64,000 nucleotides of DNA, from contig NC_054746.1 in assembly GCF_018143015.1 (NCBI RefSeq), forward strand, positions 15,429,532 through 15,493,531. The letters run 5' to 3'. The notes under the pieces are model-generated. The model was not told the DNA's origin. It saw only the letters and a program-made list of their open reading frames with translations, and did not search any database. This DNA is from Lytechinus variegatus. Its lineage: Eukaryota > Echinodermata > Echinoidea > Temnopleuroida > Toxopneustidae. Each line of letters starts with the position of its first letter. Position 1 is the stretch's first letter. A program made the translations under genes and the position numbers. Shown here piece after piece: positions 33,773-44,300 of the stretch.

Positions 33773-33814
33773 CCAGGGAGCTCCGGCCAAAGAAGCGGGC
33801 CGGAGCTCCCTAGG
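33773..33814. repeat. hairpin ccagggagctccggcc
   Basis: Arms of about 14-16 bp around a short aaagaagc loop. Confidence 0.8.
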
Positions 33815-33925
33815 TTACGTGAATGCGTGCCGCTGATACGTGGTGTGGCTACTGGCTAGCCTGGACTGGCATGACTGGAGGCTCCTTCCTCAGGCAAAGT
33901 TCGTGCAGGCTCCACTCCACTTAAC

Positions 33926-34113
33926 CAGAGCTACCAAGTCTCACGCATTATGCGTGAGACTCAAGCATTTTGGACTCTTGTTCATCCCCTCAAATCTCTG
34001 TCTCACGCAACTATCACAGCCTATCCCCATATACATTGTACACAATGTCTGTGATCTCACTCAGATTCACAGAAAATCTCACGCATAGCTGGTCTTTGAC
34101 CTTGGCATCTCTG
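33926..34113. mobile_element. 188-bp MITE with 6-bp TSD
   Basis: Starts cagagctaccaag, ends cttggcatctctg, flanked on both sides by cttaac (33920-33925 and 34114-34119). Inside lies the perfect palindrome tctcacgcattatgcgtgaga. Ends match copy A at 15607. Confidence 0.8.
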
Positions 34114-34617
34114 CTTAACTACGCTCCACCTAGATCTAGGCCTACCCGAACTTCGGGACGGGGATCGCACCCCTCTTTTTCTTGACTTTGGCTTTGCATT
34201 TAAAATATTTTGGTGATGTAGTAACTTGAAAATATATCGATGTAACGTATGACCGAACATGTGTTTTCTTTAGAAAAAAGTGAAAAATTCAAAACATCAC
34301 TAGTCTCATCACTAGTCAAAGGTCTTCAACTTCAAAGGAGGGGGCCACTGGCTCAACGGAACAGTTGTGACTCATCAGGGGGGCAGTCTGCCCCCCCCCC
34401 ATAGGTACGCTAGTGCCCAGGTTGTGTGGACTTTATTAAATCACTGTATTGACACACACTCATAACGGTAAAGTAAATGAAAAATGTATAGCAAACTCAA
34501 ATAGATATACGAAACAATGATTTCCTTTCTTCCTCTTTGAATCCTAAAACCTAGATTATGCAGGCCCTAAATCCAGTTTATTTTTGTTTTCACTTTTGCA
34601 GCATATTATAGCAGGAG

Positions 34618-34880
34618 AAAATCACAGAAAAATGTGCTGCAAAATTAGAACAATGCATATAAAACAGGAAACAAAAATAATTTTCAAAAAGTATAAAGAG
34701 AACAAAAATAATAAATGAAATAAAACAAAAGAAAGAATGAAGAAAGAAAAAAACAAAAGAAAGAATGAAGAAAGAAAAAACAAAGAACAGGAAAATGATA
34801 AAAAGAAAAGAAAAATTATAGAAAAAATGAAAATGACAGAAAATGAATAAAACAAAATTAACATTAAAATGGGGAAGGGG
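34618..34880. repeat. polypurine low-complexity tract
   Basis: A/G-rich with the repeat aaagaaagaatgaagaaag. The opposite strand reads as Phe/Leu/Ser strings, which are not genes. Confidence 0.85.
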
Positions 34881-35063
34881 GAAAAATAAAGAAGCCATTA
34901 CAAACATTTTTTAACAGTCTATTCAGACTAGAATATAATTGAAAGCCAAGCAAATAGTTTTCACTTATCTTTTGGGAATGGCGCTTTCTACTTATATGTT
35001 TAATTTGTATTATTTTTTTGGGGTAGAAACATATTCTTTCATCAGGCATATACTATAAGAAGA

Positions 35064-36579
35064 CAGTGGCGTACCGTGGGTCACGGCATTGGGGGGGCAC
35101 CAGCAAAAATTTCAGGTCACTTAGGGAGCGCGCGAAGCGCGCTCAGTTGTCAGGTATACTGACCTAATAGAGATATTTTAAGGACATGCAGTGCCATCAA
35201 ACGAATATGTATCTCACTGATTAAATAATGCGAGCGCGAAGCGCGAGCTGAAAATTTTTTATATTGAGGGCTAAAAATTGACATTATAAGCAAATTGTTT
35301 TGTAATCATGATACTTAACTGTCTCGTTAAACAAACAATGCGAGCGCGAAGCGCGAGCTAAAATTTTTGTATATACTGACCCTAAACAAGGAAATTTTAA
35401 GGATTATATTTTAGAATCCATTAAGAGTATAAATATCTCACCATAGTCATCTAATGCTAGTGCCATCCTTTGCTGATTTTGTTAGAATTACATCTAAACA
35501 CAGTATGAAGCACCTTTTGTAGTCAGGTAATCATGATTATCATACGTATCTTACTAATCAAATACTGCAAGCGCAAAAACGCGAGCTGAACATTTAGGAA
35601 ATAGACCCGAAGAGGGGCATTCTAAGGGTTGTTTGTAGGAATTCTCTAAGACCCTACGTATTTGACTAACCAAATGATGCGAGCGCGAAGCACGAGCTGA
35701 AATTTTTGTATAAAGGACCCCAAAACATGGATATTTTAACGACTATACTTACGAATCCATTAAGTCAGAGTATACTATACATATCTCACCATAGTCATCT
35801 AATGCGAGTGCCAAGCGCTTGCTGATTTTGTTAGAATTACATCTAAACACATGGAGCACTTTTTGAAGTCATTGTAATCATGATTATCATACGCATCTCA
35901 CTAATGAAATACTGCGAGCGCGAAGCGCGAGCTGAAAATCTAGGAAATTCAGACATGAAGAGGGGCATTCCAAGGCTTGTTTGTAGGAATTCACTAAGGC
36001 CCCACGTATTTCACTAACCAAATGATGCGAGCGCGAAGCGCGAGCTAAATTTTTTTGATATTCAGATCAGAAAAATTGACATTTTAAGGACTGATTTTAG
36101 GAGTTCATGAAGAGCAGAAATCTCACCAATCCACTAATGCGAACGTTAGCACGGACAGGAAATGTTTTATATTAAGACCTTAAAATAGGGCAATAACTTT
36201 CAGTAGTCATGGAAAAGAAGAATATATCACTACTTAAAACAATAATAACTCTAATTGCGAGGAAATATATTATTTTGTTGTATATTGATTTGAAAACGGG
36301 AGGCTTTAGTACAGCAGTTTTATATGTCTCGTTAAAAAGTCTATGCGAGCACCAGGAACAATGAAGACACAATTAAGCAAATAATGTTTCATAAAGTTGT
36401 GAAAATGCTTCTTATGATATATAACATAATATAACACTATGATAAAGAACAATTTCTTCTTTCCCCCACTACGTTTCTCTTCTTTTTCCCCTCTTTTTCT
36501 CCTTTTCCCCGTTTTTTTTTTTTGGCCAGCGGATTGGGGGGGCACGTGCCCCCCATGCCCCCCCGTAGTTACGCCACTG
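35064..36579. mobile_element. 1.5-kb non-autonomous hAT element with mirror repeats
   Basis: Left end cagtggcgtaccgtg, right end gtagttacgccactg, flanked by identical taagaaga (35056-35063 and 36580-36587). It holds about nine gcgagcgcgaagcgcgagc-like copies (near 35128, 35230, 35341, 35568, 35679, 35804, 35912, 36027, 36139) separated by diverged AT-rich spacers. No transposase. Confidence 0.9.
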
Positions 36580-37211
36580 TAAGAAGAGATATAAATGGTT
36601 TGACCACTGTAAACAAAAAATGAAAGGAAAAAAAAAAGAAAATAGCAAAAGTTATATCTGGAAAAAAAGTGTGAGAAAAGTCCTTCCCTGTATTTGCCAA
36701 AATTTTGGAAAAAATTCACATTTCATGATCAATGAAATGCCTTCCCAAAGTATCTACTTTCTCAAGAGTGGTTTAAGAAGTCATTTGTAAACAAAAAATA
36801 AAGAAACTGTCTGATTATTTTTGGCTAGAAAAGACACAGCTTCGAAAGAAACTCAAGTACCAACATACATGTACATACAAATGCACACATGGGACTGTGA
36901 TGTACTCACCTATGTGTTTTATGTGTATTAATTCATTTGGATATCGGTCTTTTTGAGACAAAAGAGAGGACAAAATATCTCTTTTTAATGCTTGCAAGTA
37001 ATCTGGATACACCAGATTTTAGTAATATGGACTGTAAAAGGGCATTTCATTGGTGTAAAATGAAATGTGACCGTGACTTAGATTTTCAAAGTTCTGTGGA
37101 ATTTCTTAGCAGCAACATTTTGTATCACAGATCTCTCAGTCTGAATAGGCTGCTAGCGCACAGCTGTAGTGGCTTTGTTTCATGCAAAGCTCAGTTAATA
37201 GCTACTGTATG

Positions 37212-38150
37212 CAGAGATGCCAACCCTCCCGATTTCATCGGGAGGCTCCCGAAAATTCATCCCAACTCACGCCCTTACGATTACCATCCTTATCCTCCCG
37301 AAATTACGATTTTTTTTTGCATTGATCAAATTGGATTGGAAGGACATGTATCGTCTGCTAACTTAAGCATGTAGTAACTCCATTACGTTCGCTGCTACTA
37401 AATTCTGTGTGAAAAGTAGACAAATAAGGAGCAGCGAAAAGCTGGTGCATGTGATATGCCCAACGTGAATCCACTGTGCACCAGGCCGGTAGGCCCGGCT
37501 AGCTTTGCGAGGCGTGTGCGCTCGCGGCCACTGGATTTGTCGAGTCATGCGGTGGAATATCGGTGTGTGATTTCGGCGTATTGATGGGTTGATATTGACA
37601 CGAAATGGCGGAAAATCAACAGAAGAAGACCAAGAAATGTTCTCGGAAGTATAAGACTGAATACAGTCTCCAGTACCTGTGTGTTCGGAAGTCGGAAAGA
37701 GGAATTTACCATGCATTTTGCGCAATTTGCAGCGTGGACATTTCAGTTTAGCAGGGAGGTCATGATGATTGATAATTCGGAAGCACTTTCGGTCGGGAGC
37801 AAACGGCATAGGCCTACGGACATAGCGATGTCAAGACCTTCGAGCTCCACTAGTACCCTGTTGTCTTTATTTCACCAAGCAAGGGACCAGCGCTGAGCTT
37901 TTCTTTACTGGATTTATAGTGGAACATAACCTGCCTATAGCCGATAGTGATAATTCATCCTTATTGTATTGTTGTTGAACAGGTACTTCTTTTGTCCCCT
38001 CATTTTTTATTTACATGTGAAAATGCATTTGATATTTTTAATGTTAAAAAAGTGGGAACAATGTTTATTTCAAAACATGTGAAATGCCCCAAAATAAGGG
38101 TCAGATTGCACCAGAGAGCATCTAGAAACCCAGAGCTTCCAGGGCCCGCC
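37212..38150 (+). mobile_element. hAT-like relic, copy B
   Basis: Begins cagagatgccaaccctcccg, carries the same BED-finger transposase start as copy A but in inverse orientation, and loses similarity near 38150 before any right end. No TSD can be given. Confidence 0.75.
37605..37896 (+). pseudogene. BED-finger transposase N-terminus, copy B
   Basis: ATG at 37605 reads MAENQQKKTKKCSRKYKTEY then [11 protein letters not shown] and a stop. A second frame continues GSKRHRPTDIA and [18 protein letters not shown]. Frameshifted, catalytic domain absent. Confidence 0.7.
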
Positions 38151-38362
38151 TTAGGGCCCTGGACCCTCTCTTAATTTGTGACTTGCCTTCGCCACTTTTT
38201 ACTTTTGTAGGATTTGATCCTGTTGAACCTAATACAAGGCACATCAGTTGTCAAATCAAGCACACATTGTGAAGGGTACTAGGCACATTGTTAGGCAGGT
38301 GTTAGGGACTCTCATCTCCTACATGTAGAAGCTCAGGTGATGGTTCGTGTTTGTGACTTGTC

Positions 38363-38555
38363 ACGGACAGTGATTTTCCATTTTACCATTAAATAAAGCG
38401 GAAATTCCGTTTAGTTCTTATACTGTTTGTGTAAAAATTTATGAAATTCACCTTTGCAAAACGGAATTCAGGGTTATGCTGTGTACATTTTCAGTGACAA
38501 AATGGAATTTTAATTTTTAGATCAAGCTGAAAAGGAAAATCACTGTCTCTATCCT
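38363..38555. mobile_element. MITE with gacagtgattttcc ends, copy 1
   Basis: gacagtgattttcc at 38366 and its inverse ggaaaatcactgtc at 38534. Interior shares caaacggaattcagggttatgctgtgtaca-type sequence with 55117-55335. Confidence 0.7.
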
Positions 38556-38963
38556 TGACACTACAAAAACCATCAGATCAGGTTGAATCCATTATTACAC
38601 ACGTTATAAATTCACATCGCATTCGCATACTTGCAACGGTGATGTTTCATAATCAGTGAATTTACGTGTGAAGGAATGTGTATGGGTAATTTAAACCATC
38701 GATTTTGAAACTGATAAAACCATGGTTGCTTATCGCTAGATTACATGTTGTACTTATTTTTAGGAAAGGTCATACAAGTTGTAAATCAACGGTCCAGTTT
38801 TTATGGACTCGACCTAATGGTTCATGAGTGTAGCATACACAAAGCATCACCTGAGGTATCATCCCCCTAATCTCTTACTTATGCCTACATCACAGGTTTT
38901 CCTCTTTAACATAATGCCTGGACTGTTCTCACACTGAGTTTCAGTTCCCTTCCTAATATCTCC

Positions 38964-39000
38964 TGCATCCAGCAGGCCTGTGAAATCTCCGCTATTTACA
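38964..39000. repeat. direct repeat, copy 1
   Basis: gcatccagcaggcctgtgaa and the next 17 bp recur at 40060-40097, at the start of the LINE-bearing block. Confidence 0.75.
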
Positions 39001-39244
39001 TTTTTAAGACCGATTTCAATTTCCGCTTTTTTCCTGTGTTCCATTTCCGTTTTTTCTAAGTCAAAATTCCGCTATTTTATCCAAAACGGCTGGAAAACAA
39101 GTCTAGGTAACTTTTATCAAGGCTTTCCGATTAAATTTTCGATATCTTTATTGGCCAATCAATGCGAGCGACAAGTTTCGAACGCACGCACATCAACAGG
39201 TACAAGCGCAAAGCAGCGGTACAAATCACGATAGGTAGCGACTG

Positions 39245-39605
39245 GTAAATGATGATGACGTCATCCAAGATGGCAACTTACGTTAACCAACGAAAGGATC
39301 AAAGATGACGATGTTTCGATCACCATTTCAAAGGAATTAGCGGTAACTGCGGTGTAAGGCACGATATTTCTGAATTTTAAACATTTTTTCGTAAATATGG
39401 ATGTGATTTCTTTTTCATAATGTGACATTTATGTACAAAAAAGACAATCGGAAAATCGGGTTTCCGCTGTTAGATCTAACGTTACTGCTAAAATACGTTG
39501 TCTGTACGTACGGGCCTCCAAGCTCTTCAGTCTATGTATTGGTGAGTGAGCCAACGCAGTTCAGCGGAACAACCAAAATACAGAGACTGAAGCTTTTGGT
39601 CTAGT
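39245..39605 (+). repeat. CRE/YY1-bearing repeat with hairpin, copy 3
   Basis: atgacgtcatccaagatggc opens the unit and the 75-bp hairpin (arms 39525-39539 and 39578-39592) closes it. A 43-codon Lys-rich frame (39711-39842) follows. Confidence 0.7.
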
Positions 39606-40094
39606 GTTCGGGATGTTTACGAAGTTAGTGTTTTGAACTTTCTGACTTTGGAGTTTGGACTTTGTTGTTTATATTCTTGAATCATTGGAAATATTTCTAT
39701 GACTTTCAAAATGTCTGTTGAACATACTGTTTCTTCCAAAATCAAACTGAAGCTGGCGACTTTCAAAAGAGCGCATACAAACATTCAAGAGCACCATGAT
39801 AAGCAAGATACCTCTAAAAAGCAAAAGACGAGAAGTAAATAGTAAGGTAAATTTTCAGCTGTTTTCAGCTATTTTTTTGAAACCCCACTCACAGGCCTGA
39901 TCCAGCTTGCAGGCATCACTGGTCTTCGAACGTGGCATCTCTTGGTTTTGCCTCATGTATTCTACATTTCCTGGAAAATCACTTCCTACCAGCTGATGGT
40001 ACTATCAATCTTGTTGAAATGTGATAGATCTAGGTTTATCACATTTTAATATTAGGTCTGCATCCAGCAGGCCTGTGAAATCCCCGCTATTTAC

Positions 40095-41012
40095 ATTTAG
40101 ATTATGTGATATTAGGTTTATCACATATTTTTATTATTGTAATTTGGTCTGGGCTAACACATACCAAACCCATCTTAAAAAATTATGTTCCCTTCAAAAT
40201 AAAATTGTGCGTATAATTTCTGTGAACGACATCATACCACCAACAGACACGAAATCTTTATTTCATTCCCAGAAACTGCTGAAATTTAACGACATCAATA
40301 AACTTCAGCAATGTAATTTTATGTACAGGTGTTTAAATTCTCAAATTCCAGAAAATTTTCGTGATTTCTTTACGCATGTATCAAATATACATCATTTTGA
40401 TACCCGAACAAATAACCAAATATATATTCCTAAACACAAAAAGATCTTTCAACACAACATCCGTTATTCTGGCCCGAAAATATGGAATGATCTTCCAGAC
40501 TACATAAAAAAATCCTTGTCAGCAACTAGCTTAAAATTTAAGATTAAAAAATCAATTTTATCATCCTATGCTTGAATATCCTAATACCTTACATTCCTTT
40601 TGATCTTAAGTTAACATGAATAATGTGCAAATGTTGCGGCATTATTATTTTTATCTCTCCCTCTCTCCATCATACATTGTTGTACGCTCTACTTGCTCGG
40701 TACTCGGTAACTCATGCCCGCCCGCCTTCCTGCTCACTTCTCCCTCGTTTTCTTCCCGTTTTCTTTTCTACTTCTCTTCTCCTTTCCTCGCCCTTCTTAT
40801 CTTTGTATTGTATTTTGTGTATTGTATATATTTGTCCACAGGCGTATCCCGCCACAAGCATTATGCTTCTAGGGACATACGCCTTCCTCTTTACACATAA
40901 GTTGTTTATATTTATATTCTTTATAGAAATTGATTTGAAGTGTATTCTTGTGAACAATAATGAATGTAACTTTGTAAAATGGAGGAAAATAAATGTTTAT
41001 TTGAATTTGAAT
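40095..41012 (+). mobile_element. LINE 3' end just upstream of CCNK
   Basis: A frame ending at 40575 reads YYCNLVWANTYQTHLKKLCS, LQNKIVRIIS, FMYRCLNSQIPENF and IRYSGPKIWNDLPDYIKKS, the reverse-transcriptase C-terminus of L2/CR1-group LINEs. The unit ends with aaatgtttatttgaatttga at 40993-41012, a 3' tail of that type. It ends about 120 bp before the presumed CCNK splice acceptor. Confidence 0.85.
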
Positions 41013-41167
41013 AAGATTATTTGGGCTTACTTGCCGTCTAGCCCCACGTATAATACAGATTTTAGAAAAAATTTGCCTGTGGGGGAAAAGGGGTATCAGT
41101 TAACATTTGCAGTTATGTTATTTTTCACAGGTTATTCTGAGGAAGAGAGAAGAGATAAGATATCATC

Positions 41168-41304
41168 ATGCCTTGTTGGTATTACGAGAAAGAGGATCTG
41201 GAGAATACGCCCTCTATCAAGGATGGGATAGATCCTGGCACCGAGGCTCGTTATCGCAGAGAGGGCTCACGCTTTATCATCGAGGCCGGAACTACACAGA
41301 AACT
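41168..41304 (+). CDS. CCNK: CCNK coding exon 1
   Basis: Starts [16 protein letters not shown], then [17 protein letters not shown]. In-frame TAA lies 12 nt upstream of the ATG. The sequence tttttcacag at 41121-41130 looks like an acceptor, so the leader is probably split and this exon begins near 41131. Donor gtatcc is non-consensus but frame and homology require it. Confidence 0.9.
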
Positions 41305-44300
41305 GTATCCTAATCGTATTACATACTTTTTTTAATTGATATATGAAATTTACAAACATACATTATCTTAAATTTCAAAGATTGCTAAGGTAAAGTTATG
41401 TTGTTGTTTTTTTTTATTGGACTTGCTTCATTTCTTAAGATTTTATCCTTCTAATAAATAGGTAATGCTGTAATCAAACTTTGAATGCATTAATTATTTA
41501 AAGCAATTGTTGATAACCTATTGATAAGGTTAAAAGTCTGCTACTGTGTGCATTTTTCCTCATCATTTTCCTTTTAAAATGTTTCAAAAATTTACATCAT
41601 GTCGTTTTGGATCATGAGAAAATAATAATTTTTTTGTCTAAGTATTTGATCACATATATTTGTGTTGATAATATTGCAGCAGCTTGGATTTTAGATGCTG
41701 AGAATGAATGTATAATTACAGGTAGTTTTTTAAACAATGGCATAGTTTCTCTAGCTTATTTTCCTTAATTTTGAGATGCAGACGTTATGATACCATGGCT
41801 ACTGGAGTTGTGTATTTTCATCGTTTCTACATGTTTCATTCATTCAAGGAGTTTCCTCGATATGTAAGTATAGTAATGTATGTGAAATAGTAAATTGTCG
41901 GTTGTTCATTAAAGATTTTCTATTTTTCTTCGTTATCTCTCGCTGTCATTTTGATTTGATTTGATTTAATTTATTACCACATTTCAAAGCAAAACCATTT
42001 TTTTTTCAATATTACATAATAGGCAAATATTTTTTTAAACATAATGAATAATTTATATAAATCATTATAAAATATCAGCTGTACTGTGAAAATTATATCT
42101 ATATATACATTTTTCTTTAATTACTGAACATATATATCTAGAAATGTGGGAGACCTTCATCTTAAGCTTGGAGCTTGAAAGTGATGGAGGCCTTGGTAGG
42201 AAAGGGGATAGAAAACCAGACTGTATAGTGCAATAAATCTTATGTTCTCATCTCCAGATTGAATCAGACAATGAATCTAAGGAAAGCTATATCTTGCAAT
42301 GCATTCTTGCTCACCAGTGCACCTTGTGTATTCCAGCATAGATGTTGAGGAGACTGCAATTAGCTACTTAGCTCTGAAATTATGGAACCAATTTCCCCTA
42401 AGTGTAGAATGACCCAATCTGTTCCTTCTTTCAAAGCGTTATTGAAGACACATCTGTTCAAGAAAGCTTTTAAGTAGATAATCATTTTTAGAATAAGCAG
42501 TAGAAGTAGAGTATATTTATATAGTGGCTGCGCTATACATATTTATCATATTATTATTATAAAATTACCATATCGTAGAAAGTGACTGTGGATATGTTGT
42601 CATTTGAATTATTGTACTAAAAAGTCATTACAAAATAATGATTGAATGTATACATTTTCACGGACGTCAACCAAACAGGTCCAATTATTTAGTGCAGCTA
42701 TTACAGTCAAACCTTCCCTAATGACTGCTTGTCTATAAAGAACACAATTCTGGTTTTCTTTTGAGGAATATTCTCCATTGGCTCATGTATTATTGGAACC
42801 TGTCCATACAGACCACTTTTTTTGTGGGGGCATGGTGGTCTTGTGGTTGGGACGTGGGTTCAAATCCCAGCCATTAACGTGATTTCCTTCAGCAAGAAAT
42901 TTACCAACGTTGTGCTGCAGTCAACTCTTGTGAGATGTAAATGGGTACCCAGCAGGATTAATTCCTTGAATGCACTGAGTCCTGGAAGGCAGCTTGAGCT
43001 AAAGTTGGTTTAATAATAGTAACAGCAATGCGCCTCGGGATAGATGGCGCTATGTAAATGCCTATTATAATTATTATTTTCTTGTCTCCCTGGATTGTTG
43101 TATAGACCAAATTCACTGCATATATGCATATAATCTAATGTCCTTTACATTATGTTATTTCTCTGGCTGTATCTGACTCATCATACAGTCTGTAAAACGT
43201 CAATAACGTTAACAATCGTACTGGGTAACCATTTAACTCACCTCTGGGTTAAGTAATATATATACATTTTGTGCATACTAAATTAATACCTGAAGCAACT
43301 TTCAAACCGGCTTTCTTATTGAAAGGCAAGAATCGGGACCTCTACATCATAATACTTCCATAATATGAGACTTAAAAAAAAAACTCTTCATGCTGATTAT
43401 CCTTTATAGCTATGACTACTGTTTTTAATCTATTAAGTTCAGTACTATCGAAAAAAAATGGGCTGATGTGAAATGGACTAATATAACTGTTTTATCCCCG
43501 TACAGATCATGGGGGCAGCCTGCCTGTTTCTTGCTGGTAAAGTTGAAGAAACTCCCAAGAAATGCAAGGACATCATCAAGATTGCCAAGAATATCCTTTC
43601 TGAGCAACACTTTGCTGCCTTTGGTGATGACCCCAAGGTGAGATTGAGTTATACCAATAGACGATCACCAAATACACCAATAAATCAATCATCTACTTTA
43701 TAGAGATTGGTGTTGTGTTTTGGTTTAATTTTACCAAAACATTAACTTTCCTTTTAAATGGTTTCATACTTGAGTCTCGCACAGGCATAGATCAATGATT
43801 CCAGTAAATAATGCTTGATGATCTTCATAATTTTCTTTGTTTATACAGGAGGAGATCATGACACATGAAAGAATCCTTCTTCAGACTATCAAGTTTGACC
43901 TTCAGGTGGAACACCCTTACAGCTATCTCCTGAAGTACGCCAAGACATTCAAAGGAGACAAGGATAAGATACAGAAGCTTGTTCAAATGGCATGGACCTT
44001 TGTAAATGACAGGTAAACATGAGATGGAATATTAGCAAGTTTATAGTTTCATTCTGTCTTGAAAGGAAGTTGCTTCTTATGCCTTAAGGCCACTGCATAC
44101 AGTGTGACTGGTCTATGATCCAATTTTGGAACAAATTGCATTTTGTTTATTTCCTGAAAATATGAATCAATGTAATCTCTTTATTTGAGGTTAGAACTTA
44201 CTCTAAGAATACTAATATCAAAATAATTGTAAGCATTTATTTTGGAGTAAAGGCTAAATTGGATTAAAATCGTAGCTAGATGTAATCATATGATTCCTAT

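Noticed and set aside
34590..34907. 105-codon minus-strand frame rich in Phe, looking like a membrane protein
   Set aside because: It is the complement of a polypurine low-complexity tract.
40623..41231. 202-codon plus-strand frame overlapping the start of CCNK
   Set aside because: It reads LINE 3' UTR sequence and then CCNK exon 1 in the wrong frame.
42822..42900. Functional tRNA gene
   Set aside because: The A and B boxes are only 24 bp apart and no cloverleaf can form; the LINE-like tail shows a SINE.
43425..43703. Frames around 43.4-43.7 kb as separate genes
   Set aside because: They are cyclin K exon 3 read into its introns, or its antisense.
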